A DNA stretch of 17,490 nt from Desulfobulbaceae bacterium UBA5628 (GCA_002421565.1 DIKC01000061.1:18738-36227); one strand, 5' to 3'; counted from the stretch's first letter, positions 1-6,920 are shown. Made by a program: numbers and translations. The notes: generated by a model from the sequence alone, not told the origin.

Positions 1-164
1 GGGCCCAGGTCAACGGCCTGCGCGGTCCTACCGATATTCCGGAGAAGATGGAAAAACGGTTGCTCTTCGACCTCTATTACATCTGGAACTGGTCACTCTG
101 GCTGGACCTGAAGATCGTCGCCCTCACCGCCTTCACGGTATACCGAGGGAAAAACGCCTATTGA
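1..164 (+). CDS. Polyprenyl-phosphate sugar transferase, C-terminal fragment
   Basis: The reading frame is open from the left edge (first full codon at 3) and stops with TGA at 162-164, giving the last 53 residues of a larger protein. The fragment holds the signature tail of bacterial sugar transferases of the WcaJ/WbaP/EpsB type: a V-N-G-L-R-G-P-T segment, an E-K-M-E-K-R segment, then [16 protein letters not shown] and a basic end. Members of this family move a sugar phosphate from a nucleotide sugar to undecaprenyl phosphate at the inner membrane, the first step of exopolysaccharide or O-glycan assembly. The substrate cannot be read from this end. The gene converges on the O-antigen-ligase gene, and the two stop regions overlap by 7 nt. 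Family assignment is firm; the sugar and the pathway are unknown. Confidence 0.9.
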   Translation, partial: AQVNGLRGPTDIPEKMEKRLLFDLYYIWNWSLWLDLKIVALTAFTVYRGKNAY

Positions 165-1711
165 GTCACCTTGCCAATTTGGTTTTTAGGGTAATAGGGG
201 GCCAAGTAACCTTGTTGCCAGAAGCGGGGACGTAGATAGCGGGTGTGGTACCGAATGTTCTGCTCTTCGTACACCTGATGGGCTTTTATCAAAATCGGTA
301 ACTGATCGGATAGCGGTTTGGCGAGACCGCTCAGTATCAGGGCGAAAAAAAATATCAACAAAATCTGTGCGCGTATGGAGGGATCGTAGCCAGGCTTAGG
401 CGCTTCGCATTTATTCGGGGCCTCCAGGTAGGCGATTCCAATCATCCAGCCCAAAACCAGTACCATCATCACCTGACTTACCGGCATAATAATAATCCCG
501 CTGAACATAGAATGGACGACGGCAGTAATCAGGGCGGCAAACAGGGGAGGGCGCAGGTCGATCTTGTCTGGCTTCAGGACTCCTCCCCGTACCGGATCAT
601 CACGTAACCAGCCGAGCACTCCACCGACAAAGAGCATCAAGACGATAAACAGCGCCGGCAGCCCCCATTCCGCGCCTATTTGCAGCAGTGCATTATGGGG
701 ATGAGCTGCGATGTGATTTCCATAATCAGCATAATGCATCGGCCCTACTCCCAACAGGGGCTGCTGAACGATCATCTCCCAGGCGCTGGCCCACAGGTAT
801 TCCCGGCCGGTTAGACCGGTTGAGGGCCGGTCGATCAATCCTTGGGCAACGGTTTCGGCATGTATGGCTGTACTCCAGAAGGATGGCAGCAAACAATAGA
901 AAGCCAGGTATCCCGCCCCTCCTCCGATGGCGGCCGTTAGGTGCCAACGCAGCCAACGCAAAGCTCGCCGACGATAAAAAAAGAGGGTCAAAACCACCGC
1001 AACCAAACTGCCAAGGGCGGTACCCCGGGTTCCAGAAGCGAAGAGTAATAACCACCAGAACATTGCCGGCAACAGAAAAAGCAAAAGCAGATGTTTGGGA
1101 AGAGAACGGCTGGTCAGCAGCATCGGCAAAACCATCAGAGGCAGTGTCCAACTTTGCCATTGGCCGAAAAAACGGACGTGGGAAAATTTATGCAGCAACT
1201 GATCCAGCACAATCTGAATATCATAGTAGTTGCTGATGGCTATCTGGTAACACATCACGAAGCCAATAAAATAATTCCAGCCAATTGCCGTCAAGCTTAT
1301 GGCCATCAGCCAACCAAAAACACTACCCAGGTGGATTCTAGCCACGGCAACAGTTACAGTGGTGAGCAAAAGCAGGCAGAAAAATGCGATTTCCTGAATG
1401 GAAAACCAAGGATAAGTCGCCCCCAACCCGGATAACAAACCCAAAACCGGTAATATTAGCATCATTAGCTTGTTGCGGGGTGACCAAGAGTTGAGCACCA
1501 TCAACCCTGATCTACGACTAATACCGCAACACAATAGCAGGCCAACACCCAAAACCATTAGAAGTAACGCACTCAATCGCTGCTGGTTATAACTGTTGTA
1601 AAGTGGGACCGGCTCAAAAGTCGGGAGAAAAAAGAGAAAAACGAGCAGCAGGATAACAGTTGCCCCACTGAAAATCGTGGTTCTAAGGCTTTGCCTGTCG
1701 CCGCTTATCAT
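158..1711 (-). CDS. O-antigen ligase / Wzy-C family membrane protein
   Basis: A protein of about 517 residues with roughly a dozen hydrophobic segments. It carries family marks of the O-antigen ligase / polymerase / pilin O-glycosyltransferase superfamily: S-G-T-R-G-T near residue 230, G-R-E-Y-L-W near 304, then a periplasmic-loop motif L-L-G-V-G-P followed by H-P-H-N-A-L-L-Q near 339 (numbering from a possible TTG at 1717). These enzymes transfer a lipid-linked glycan to lipid A core, to another glycan or to a pilin. It is the last gene of the minus-strand pilin unit, 33 nt after the TPR gene, and faces a sugar transferase, so pilin or surface glycosylation is a reasonable inference. I chose ATG at 1711; TTG at 1717 is an alternative, and neither has a strong ribosome-binding site. 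The true acceptor is not shown by sequence. Confidence 0.85.
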   Translation of the reverse strand: MISGDRQSLRTTIFSGATVILLLVFLFFLPTFEPVPLYNSYNQQRLSALLLMVLGVGLLLCCGISRRSGLMVLNSWSPRNKLMMLILPVLGLLSGLGATYPWFSIQEIAFFCLLLLTTVTVAVARIHLGSVFGWLMAISLTAIGWNYFIGFVMCYQIAISNYYDIQIVLDQLLHKFSHVRFFGQWQSWTLPLMVLPMLLTSRSLPKHLLLLFLLPAMFWWLLLFASGTRGTALGSLVAVVLTLFFYRRRALRWLRWHLTAAIGGGAGYLAFYCLLPSFWSTAIHAETVAQGLIDRPSTGLTGREYLWASAWEMIVQQPLLGVGPMHYADYGNHIAAHPHNALLQIGAEWGLPALFIVLMLFVGGVLGWLRDDPVRGGVLKPDKIDLRPPLFAALITAVVHSMFSGIIIMPVSQVMMVLVLGWMIGIAYLEAPNKCEAPKPGYDPSIRAQILLIFFFALILSGLAKPLSDQLPILIKAHQVYEEQNIRYHTRYLRPRFWQQGYLAPYYPKNQIGKVTQ

Positions 1712-1743
1712 CTTCAAACTTTGGATAATCTCAGGAGGTGAAA

Positions 1744-2610
1744 TTACTTTTTATCAAGGGGCTTCACGCCAATAAGCTCACTGGTCGTATAAATTCTACC
1801 GTTTCTCAGCAGGATGAATTCTCCACCGTAAGGATCGGGCGGAACTTCGCTAAGCAGACCGGCGACAATCATCTCTTGAAACGATTGGGGAAGGCGGTCA
1901 TGGGCGATTTTGAAAGCCGCCACCTTACGCTCCAGGTCATAAATAATCTTGAGGGTCTGTAGCCGTTTTGCCAGATATTGGCTTACCGTGGGGTTGGCGG
2001 CCTGCCGCAGCATATCTTCCAGGAAGATAATGCCGGCGGCGGTTTCGTTGCCGTAGAGGCTGAAGCGGGCCGCCAGACCTTGCAGATAATCGGGGGCTCC
2101 GGGTATTCTGGCCGCCCGGCGCAGGTAGGGGGCGGCCCGTTGGGCATCTTTTTTAAAATAGAAGTGGTTGAAACCGAGAAAATAGTAGGGCTGGTAATCC
2201 CAAGGGCGGTGTTCCGCGGCCTTGAGTAGCAACTGGTTGCCCTCTTCGATCATTCCGGCCTGCCAGACCAGCATGGTTTCGGCGAAGAGGTAGGGATCCC
2301 AGAAGCGCCGGTCGATCTCGGTAATTTTAGTCAGCAGCCGGTGCAGGTAGCGCCACTCATCCTGGATGAACTCCTGGTTCGCCCCGATTCTTTCACCCAC
2401 AAAGGCCATGGTTCTGAGCATCAGGAAGTCGGCAACAACCCCCTTGAATTCAAAACTCAAGGCCCGAACCACGGCCGGGGGAATCTCTCCGATCTTGCCG
2501 ATCTCCTCGACTTGGCGCTGCCGCTGGATTTCACCTAAAAGCGGGATCGTCAACACATAAATGGTCGTTGCCAGCACCAGCGCCAATACCGTGGGGTAGC
2601 TTCTATTCAC
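1744..2610 (-). CDS. Membrane-anchored TPR protein of the pilin locus
   Basis: A 288-residue protein with one N-terminal hydrophobic segment (about residues 7-26) and then a mostly helical body. Residues about 85-215 look like two or three degenerate TPR units, with W-x-x-G, Y-Y-F-L-G and A-A-P-Y-L-R-R-A-A patterns. The tail (about 236-280) has L-P-x-S-F, P-P-D-P-Y-G-G-E-F and I-Y-T-T-S, which recalls the C-terminal part of GspG-type pseudopilins. It starts with GTG at 2610, sharing a GTGA 4-nt overlap with the stop of the upstream permease gene, so translation is probably coupled. As I recall, Geobacter pilA loci carry a similar TPR gene beside an ABC transporter. It probably works at the membrane in pilin or glycan handling; the exact role is unknown. 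Confidence 0.75.
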   Translation of the reverse strand: MNRSYPTVLALVLATTIYVLTIPLLGEIQRQRQVEEIGKIGEIPPAVVRALSFEFKGVVADFLMLRTMAFVGERIGANQEFIQDEWRYLHRLLTKITEIDRRFWDPYLFAETMLVWQAGMIEEGNQLLLKAAEHRPWDYQPYYFLGFNHFYFKKDAQRAAPYLRRAARIPGAPDYLQGLAARFSLYGNETAAGIIFLEDMLRQAANPTVSQYLAKRLQTLKIIYDLERKVAAFKIAHDRLPQSFQEMIVAGLLSEVPPDPYGGEFILLRNGRIYTTSELIGVKPLDKK

Positions 2611-3419
2611 AGCAGATCCCGACGCTGAAAAAAGATAATCGCCAGGCAGAGGGCTGCCGCCGTGTAGCCGACTCCATAACTCAGAAGAAAGATGATCTCA
2701 TGACCTGAGGGCATCAGGCCGTGGGCCGCCGCCAGCTTCAGATCAAAGGCCGCCAAATTGGGAAAGATATACAGGGCGGCGGAAAGGGTTTTCTGAACCA
2801 CCGGCGAAACTTCCACCCCCGGCGGCGGCGTGGCCATAAAACGGATCAACTCCTCCATGGTGTGGCCGATGATGTAGGTGGCAATAGCCAGCAGGGTCAC
2901 CAGAAAAGAGCTGGTGCTGATACAGCTCCACAGCACCACCACCGCCGTGAACACCAGCAACCCCAGCAACTGGATCGATACCGCGACGAGCAATGCCGGA
3001 ATATGCAGGTGTTGGAAAAAATAATCGCCATAGAGAAGCTTGCTGACCCAAATCGCAACAGCGGCGCTCACGGAGAGGATGGCCACGATGGTCACGGTGA
3101 GCAGAACCAGGCCGCCGAACTTGCCCAGCACGTATTGGGCCCGGGAAATGGCGCGGGAGAGCAGGGAGAAGATGGTTCGCCGCTCGATATCCCGGGCCAG
3201 CAGATTAACCGCCAAAAAGAATGGAACCAGCAGGCCGCCGGCACTGATTGCCGCCAGGCAGAAATCAATGGTGATCTTGGCGATATCCCGCATGAACATC
3301 CCGCTGAGCAGCACGGAAGTGGTGATCAGGAAGAGGGCGAAAATCATAATGCCGTAAAGCACCCGTTGCCGGAGCCCCTCCTGAAAACTGAGCAGGGCGA
3401 TGGCGATGATCTTTTTCAT
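2607..3419 (-). CDS. ABC-2 type transporter permease
   Basis: A 270-residue integral membrane protein with about six hydrophobic segments. The order fits ABC-2 permeases: a cytoplasmic N-terminus with a conserved F-x-E-x-x-R-x-R-V-L-Y start, helix 1, a loop, a helix ending before L-L-A-R-D-I-E-R-R-T-I-F (a typical coupling-helix stretch, residues about 73-84) and four more helices. It pairs with the ATPase gene just upstream: its ATG at 3419 overlaps that gene's TGA in an ATGA. The TPR gene overlaps its own 3' end in the same way. Three genes locked by overlaps suggest one complex with fixed stoichiometry. The substrate is unknown. The position behind pilA-N/pilA-C suggests pilin biogenesis or glycan export rather than nutrient uptake. 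Confidence 0.9.
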   Translation of the reverse strand: MKKIIAIALLSFQEGLRQRVLYGIMIFALFLITTSVLLSGMFMRDIAKITIDFCLAAISAGGLLVPFFLAVNLLARDIERRTIFSLLSRAISRAQYVLGKFGGLVLLTVTIVAILSVSAAVAIWVSKLLYGDYFFQHLHIPALLVAVSIQLLGLLVFTAVVVLWSCISTSSFLVTLLAIATYIIGHTMEELIRFMATPPPGVEVSPVVQKTLSAALYIFPNLAAFDLKLAAAHGLMPSGHEIIFLLSYGVGYTAAALCLAIIFFQRRDLL

Positions 3420-4195
3420 GCCTGCCCCCCCTCTTTGCCCTTAAGGGTATTCAGGAAAAATGCCTCCAAGGGCGAGGTGTTTTCCGGCATTGCCGGCGGG
3501 ATTGGATAGCCCCGCAGCTCTTCGGGGGTGACCACGGCCTGTAGTTCGCCATGGTTCATAATGGCGATCCGGTCGCAGATCCGCTCCACATCGGTCAGGA
3601 TATGGGAGCAGAAAATGATGGTGTTGCCCCGGGCGTGGCACTCCCGAATTATATCCACCACCAGTTGGCGCCCCAGGGGGTCCAAGCCGGACATCGGTTC
3701 ATCCAGAACCAGGAGATCGGGTCGGTGAAAAAGGGCGTAGGCCAGAGCGGCCCGCTGGGTCATCCCCTTGGAAAAGCGACGAATGGGCAGAGTGGCCACA
3801 TGGTCCAGCCCCACCAAGGCTAACACTTCCGTGATCCGGGTGATTACCGAGCCGCTGAAATTGGTGGCCCGGGCAGCAAAACGAAGGTGGTCGGTGATGG
3901 TAAGATTTTCGTAGAGGCTGGGATTTTCCGGCAAATAGCCGATACGCTGATGCACCGATGCGTCGCAGGGAGGCCGTCCAAAGATGGTGACCGCACCGCC
4001 ATCGGCCTTGATAAAACCGAGCAAAATTTTAAGGGTGGTACTCTTGCCGGCCCCATTGGAACCGATAATCCCGAACACCTCGCCCCGGCCCACCACAAAA
4101 CTGAGGTTGCTCAAGGCGGTGACCGATTTGCGGCTGAAATCGTGACGGAATGATTTGGCTACTCCGGCAAAACTGATAACTGGTGAGTCGGTCAT
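3416..4195 (-). CDS. ABC transporter ATP-binding protein
   Basis: A 259-residue nucleotide-binding subunit with every expected motif: Walker [10 protein letters not shown] at 45-53, a Q-loop position in Y-L-P-E-N at 88-92 (Glu in place of Gln, common in the CcmA/drug-export branch), signature F-S-K-G-M-T at 141-146, Walker B L-L-V-L-D-E-P at 161-167 and the switch His in C-S-H-I-L at 196-200. It would energise the permease encoded next to it. I chose ATG at 4195 because a G-T-G-A-G-G site lies about 5 nt upstream. The frame stays open to 4264, but that longer start would make coding sequence of the strong hairpin at 4208-4246. Family is certain; substrate is not. Confidence 0.93.
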   Translation of the reverse strand: MTDSPVISFAGVAKSFRHDFSRKSVTALSNLSFVVGRGEVFGIIGSNGAGKSTTLKILLGFIKADGGAVTIFGRPPCDASVHQRIGYLPENPSLYENLTITDHLRFAARATNFSGSVITRITEVLALVGLDHVATLPIRRFSKGMTQRAALAYALFHRPDLLVLDEPMSGLDPLGRQLVVDIIRECHARGNTIIFCSHILTDVERICDRIAIMNHGELQAVVTPEELRGYPIPPAMPENTSPLEAFFLNTLKGKEGGQA

Positions 4196-4207
4196 CTCAG
4201 CCTCACG

Positions 4208-4246
4208 AAAAACCCCCTCCTCCCAAGAAAAAGGGAAGAGGGGGTT
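4208..4246 (-). terminator. Strong hairpin between pilA-C and the ABC genes
   Basis: Read on the minus strand, a 14-base arm (4246-4233) pairs with a second arm (4224-4211) around an 8-nt loop. All positions pair, one of them as G-U. The stem includes five consecutive C-G pairs and is followed by U residues (two in the stem, three beyond). This is the form of an intrinsic terminator. It sits 30 nt after the pilA-C stop and 12 nt before the ABC ATPase start, so it could end the abundant pilin transcript and let only part of it run on into the transporter genes. Confidence 0.75.
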
Positions 4247-4276
4247 AAATGAATTTAGGCACAAACCGGCGGAGAA

Positions 4277-4678
4277 TCAGCTGCCGCTTGCTGCTGCGCC
4301 ACTGCCCATCCAAGTCCAATCATCCCCAGGGAGTCCGCCAACACCGGTGCCAGTAACGGGTGCCGGTCCGGTACCCGAATCAGTTGTCTTTGTCCGCTGA
4401 GCGTAGCCTGTAGCCGTGTTATGTGTGGCATACTCCAGGCCGTTAGTTATGTCTGTTACGGTGTTGGCTGATGTTACCGCATAGTCTGTCGTTGTTGACC
4501 AAAAGCTCATCTCAACATTCGGTGATACCGACACTGTCACAGTGGCGGGTCCTCTTGGAGAGGTGCCGTTGTTATTGATCGTTGGGGCATCCGAAGTAAG
4601 TGTATCAACGGCGGCTAATCCTGCTGCAGGAACAAGGGCGATTGCCAGAACGCACATTGCCATTATGTAATTTTTCAT
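4277..4678 (-). CDS. pilA-C: PilA-C-like secreted pilin partner
   Basis: A 133-residue protein with a Sec-type signal peptide (about residues 1-23, hydrophobic core then A-A-G-L-A-A) and no prepilin peptidase site. The mature part is rich in Thr, Ser, Asn and Gly. It contains S-P-N-V-E-M-S-F-W-S-T-T-T-D-Y-A-V (about 52-68), which recalls the S-T-N-V-S-V-S-Y-F-T-T and T-D-Y-A-V segments I remember from Geobacter sulfurreducens PilA-C (GSU1497). There, a truncated PilA-N pairs with PilA-C in one filament. The gene lies 42 nt after a truncated pilin gene and has a strong AAGGAG site 8 nt before its ATG at 4678. The Ser/Thr-rich surface would suit O-glycosylation. The similarity is judged by eye, so the name is probable rather than proved. 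Confidence 0.72.
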   Translation of the reverse strand: MKNYIMAMCVLAIALVPAAGLAAVDTLTSDAPTINNNGTSPRGPATVTVSVSPNVEMSFWSTTTDYAVTSANTVTDITNGLEYATHNTATGYAQRTKTTDSGTGPAPVTGTGVGGLPGDDWTWMGSGAAASGS

Positions 4679-4720
4679 TTTCGTTACTCCTTTTAAGTAT
4701 TATGAGGTTCTGGAGGTCGA

Positions 4721-4936
4721 CTAGTTGTTTGCGGGGTACACTTGCCATTCAGCATAGAAACCTTCCAGATCCGTTTTCAGATTCCTCATGTCAGCCAAAG
4801 CTGAGCTGTTCTGGGCCCGCGCCCTATAGGCCGCGAACTGCGGGATGGCGATGGCCGCCAGGATGCCGATGATCGCAACGACGATCATCAACTCCACCAG
4901 GGTGAAGCCTTTTTTGTTGCTGCCGATTTTCATCAT
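4721..4936 (-). CDS. pilA: Truncated type IV pilin PilA-N
   Basis: A 71-residue prepilin: a basic leader of 10 residues ending K-K-G, then the class III cleavage site G|F-T-L-V-E-L with Glu at mature position 5 and the classic hydrophobic helix. The mature chain is 61 residues, the same as I recall for Geobacter sulfurreducens PilA, and lacks the globular head of ordinary type IVa pilins. Shared marks include P-Q-F at 22-24, Y27, R-N-L-K-T at 41-45 and Y57-P58 near the end. Aromatics fall at F1, F24, Y27, F50, Y51, W54 and Y57. Two Met codons start the leader; the first (4936) has GGAGG at about 7 nt. A sigma-54 element lies about 110 nt upstream, and the PilA-C-like partner follows. It is the major filament subunit, processed by a prepilin peptidase encoded elsewhere. 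Confidence 0.95.
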   Translation of the reverse strand: MMKIGSNKKGFTLVELMIVVAIIGILAAIAIPQFAAYRARAQNSSALADMRNLKTDLEGFYAEWQVYPANN

Positions 4937-5044
4937 CTTTGTTCCTCCGTCTTGATGGTTGGGCGCCGGTGGCGACAGGCCCCGGCCAATACTTTCCTCT
5001 CCGCCCCCTTATGAATGCCAGGGCGTTGTTGTTATACCGCATTT

Positions 5045-5060
5045 AGCACAGGACGTGCCA
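5045..5060 (-). promoter_or_regulatory. Sigma-54 (-24/-12) promoter of the pilin unit
   Basis: Read on the minus strand, the site is TGGCACG, then TCCT, then GTGCT. It matches the sigma-54 consensus TGGCACG-N4-TTGCW except for the first T of the -12 block, with exact GG-N10-GC spacing. An AT-rich run lies just upstream. The predicted start is near 5034, giving a leader of about 98 nt. A small inverted repeat (TTGGT-3-ACCAA) at 5075-5087 and GTCA/TGAC-type repeats near 5172-5196 lie 15-135 bp upstream, where an enhancer-binding protein such as PilR could bind. These flanking sites are weak evidence. Confidence 0.72.
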
Positions 5061-5113
5061 GTTTTTTTATATTTTTGGTTTCACCAATCATTCCTGCTGG
5101 TTAGATGCTTGGC

Positions 5114-5162
5114 GGCCGGGTTGCCCCGATCTTTCGTGATAGCCTTGCAGCCCTTCCCGGCC
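5114..5162. other. GC-rich inverted repeat upstream of the pilin promoter
   Basis: GGCCGGG at 5114-5120 and CCCGGCC at 5156-5162 form a perfect 7-bp all-GC stem around 35 nt. It lies after the stop of the DUF4143 gene and 54 bp before the sigma-54 element. It could be a 3' structure of the DUF4143 transcript or part of the region bound by an activator. It has no U tract next to it, so a simple intrinsic terminator is unlikely. I could not match it to a known riboswitch. Confidence 0.35.
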
Positions 5163-5197
5163 GACACAAAATGTCACCGAATGACTTTTATTGTCAA

Positions 5198-6313
5198 TCA
5201 AACCAGCTCGCCAAGGAAAGCCGCTGCCGGCAGCACCCTGATCCCCTCCGGGGAGACGAAATCTTTATTGCCGAGGGCACTGATCTGCAGCGCCCTACAT
5301 TGCGGAAAGCGTGCCTTCAGGTATTTAAGCCCCTTGCCGGGAGGGCCGCCGCTGATTTTGCATTCGACCAAAATTGTCGGCTCTCCTTCTTCCACGATCA
5401 CGAAATCAACCTCCCGACCGTCAATATCCCGGAAATAACGAAGCTCAACATTCATCCCCCGGGTATCTTCCTGGAAACAGACCCATTTAAGCAGGTGCAC
5501 GGCAACCATGTTTTCAAAACGCGGCCCCGGCTCCTTGATCAGGGTCCAGTCGTAATGGTAGTGCTTCTGTTCCTTCTTAACCGCCCTGATTTTAGGGGCG
5601 CCAAAGGGAGAAAGACGGAAAATCGCATACAATCGTTCCAGAATCCGGAGCCAGTTGGCCACGGTCTGGTGGCCGACCTGGAGATCTTCCCGCAGGGCGT
5701 TAATGGAGAGCGGCGAGCCGACCAATTCGGGCAGGCGCAGCATCAATAATTCCAGGTTGCCGAAATCCTGCACTTTTTCCAGGGATTGCAAATCTTCCTC
5801 GATGAGCCGCTTGCGATATTCACGGGACCAGCGGCGGGCCTCAACCTGGGAGGAGCCGAAAAATGGCTCAGGGAAACCGCCCAGTTGCAGGAGTTCCTCC
5901 AGATCCGTGGAGGCAATGATCCCCATCTCGGCGCAGGAGAGGGGGAACAGCCGCAAGTAGTGGTAGCGCCCTTGGAGAGAGTCGCCGCCGTGCCGGTAAT
6001 AATCAAGGCGGGCGCTGCCGGTGACCAGAATCTGGGCCTGGCTTGGGGAGCGATCATATATCCCCTTGAGATAATTGCGCCAGGACCGATATTTATGGAT
6101 TTCATCAAAAACCAGCAGCGGGGCCGGAGGCAGTTCGCGACGCAGAATTTTTTCCCGGTGCTCGGCAATATCCCAATTCAAATAGCCGGCTTCATCAACC
6201 AAAATATCCTTGGCCAATGTGGTTTTACCGACTTGACGCGGCCCGCCCACAAAAACCATTTTTCTTGTTAAATCTTTGATAATTTGCGATTTTAAATATC
6301 TTTGACGGGACAT
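5198..6313 (-). CDS. ATPase with C-terminal DUF4143 nuclease-like domain
   Basis: A 371-residue protein of the common orphan AAA/DUF4143 family. The N-terminal ATPase has Walker A G-G-P-R-Q-V-G-K-T-T at 23-32, Walker B L-L-V-F-D-E at 66-71 and a T-G-S-A-R sensor at 98-102. Residues about 195-235 look like a winged helix. The end has the core of a PD-(D/E)xK fold: D303 in D-G-R-E-V-D-F and E317-x-K319 in I-L-V-E-C-K. The cellular role of the family is not known; nucleic acid handling or a toxin/defence link has been suggested from its fold. It sits directly upstream of the pilin promoter on the same strand. Its AT-rich leader differs from its GC-rich surroundings, which fits acquisition by transfer. 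I see no functional tie to pili. Confidence 0.88.
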   Translation of the reverse strand: MSRQRYLKSQIIKDLTRKMVFVGGPRQVGKTTLAKDILVDEAGYLNWDIAEHREKILRRELPPAPLLVFDEIHKYRSWRNYLKGIYDRSPSQAQILVTGSARLDYYRHGGDSLQGRYHYLRLFPLSCAEMGIIASTDLEELLQLGGFPEPFFGSSQVEARRWSREYRKRLIEEDLQSLEKVQDFGNLELLMLRLPELVGSPLSINALREDLQVGHQTVANWLRILERLYAIFRLSPFGAPKIRAVKKEQKHYHYDWTLIKEPGPRFENMVAVHLLKWVCFQEDTRGMNVELRYFRDIDGREVDFVIVEEGEPTILVECKISGGPPGKGLKYLKARFPQCRALQISALGNKDFVSPEGIRVLPAAAFLGELV

Positions 6314-6351
6314 TATCGCACCTGACCATAGAATTCAACGGCTAAAGCGCA

Positions 6352-6393
6352 CGAGTATTTTTATCATAACAATAAAAAAATCGCGAGTATTTT
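6352..6393. repeat. Direct repeat pair in the AT-rich leader of the DUF4143 gene
   Basis: The 10-mer CGAGTATTTT occurs at 6352-6361 and again at 6384-6393, a spacing of 32 bp or about three helical turns. Each copy is preceded by a similar C-G-rich triplet or quartet. Two in-phase copies just upstream of a gene are a usual form for an operator. The stretch 6350-6430 is AT-rich compared with the rest of the window and probably holds the promoter of the DUF4143 gene, but I could not settle on a -35/-10 pair. Confidence 0.4.
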
Positions 6394-6568
6394 CACCCTA
6401 TAGCAAAATAAGCCGCACATAAAAAACTTGACGAATGTTCCTGACCACGGCTAAGCTCTTCCACGATACTACTTGGTAGGCTTAATGTCCACCCTCCAAT
6501 AGCCGGGAACTCGGCGTGACATCGTCGTTAAAATAACCGCGTAACATCTCAGAAAAAGGAGGCGCAGC

Positions 6569-6829
6569 ATGCTTAAATCACTTTTCATGGCCCTGACTAT
6601 CCTGTTGTTCACCGTGGCTGCCGCCTGGGCGGCGCTGAATATCAACACCGCCGACCAGAAACAGCTTCAGGCCCTGGCCGGCGTCGGCCCGGCCAAGGCA
6701 GCGGCGATCATCGAATACCGCACCGCCAACGGCCCCTTCAAAAGCGTTGACGACTTGGCCAAGGTCAAGGGCATCGGCGCCAAAACCCTGGACAGCCTGC
6801 GCGACGAGCTGACTGTCGCGGACAAATAA
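6569..6829 (+). CDS. ComEA-like secreted helix-hairpin-helix protein
   Basis: An 86-residue protein with a signal peptide (about residues 1-21, ending A-A-W-A-A) and a single ComEA-type double helix-hairpin-helix domain. It has the start L-N-I-N-T-A-D, the first hairpin L-A-G-V-G-P-A-K-A-A-A-I, then Y-R-x-x-N-G-P-F and a second hairpin V-K-G-I-G-A-K-T-L. Such proteins bind double-stranded DNA without sequence preference, and ComEA pulls DNA across the outer membrane during pilus-assisted uptake. The ATG at 6569 has a strong AAAGGAGG site. It is a free-standing gene flanked by the two pilus units, which suits a role at the pilus or in the periplasm. A short hairpin (6835-6850) without a T run follows it. 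Confidence 0.9.
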   Translation: MLKSLFMALTILLFTVAAAWAALNINTADQKQLQALAGVGPAKAAAIIEYRTANGPFKSVDDLAKVKGIGAKTLDSLRDELTVADK

Positions 6830-6904
6830 TCCGCCGGCAAAACCTTGCCGTCACCCGCTGTCACGCCGATCTTCCCGGATCCCTTCAGCGACGACTTCCT
6901 TCGC

Positions 6905-6920
6905 GGGCACATATATTGCA
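6905..6920 (+). promoter_or_regulatory. Sigma-54 (-24/-12) promoter of the minor-pilin operon
   Basis: The site reads GGGCACA, then TATA, then TTGCA. Against TGGCACG-N4-TTGCW it differs only at the first base and the seventh, and GG (6906-6907) and GC (6918-6919) are exactly 10 nt apart. The predicted start is near 6931, about 100 nt before the first gene of the operon. No other convincing promoter lies in 6830-7032. It mirrors the element in front of pilA, so both pilus units probably respond to the same activator. Confidence 0.68.

Noticed and set aside
4196..4264. Longer N-terminus for the ABC ATPase, starting at 4264
   Set aside because: It would translate through a strong hairpin and adds 23 residues not typical of the family. 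ATG 4195 has a suitable ribosome-binding site.
4937..5197. GEMM-type cyclic dinucleotide riboswitch before pilA-N
   Set aside because: The region has GC hairpins and a GCCGGGTTGCC-like stretch on the plus strand, but no GCAAACC or GACGCAAAGC core on either strand.
6428..6456. Sigma-70 promoter TTGACG with a -10 block 17 nt later, for the comEA-like gene
   Set aside because: The -35 block is good, but the sequence at the -10 place (CTAAGC) is too far from consensus to call.
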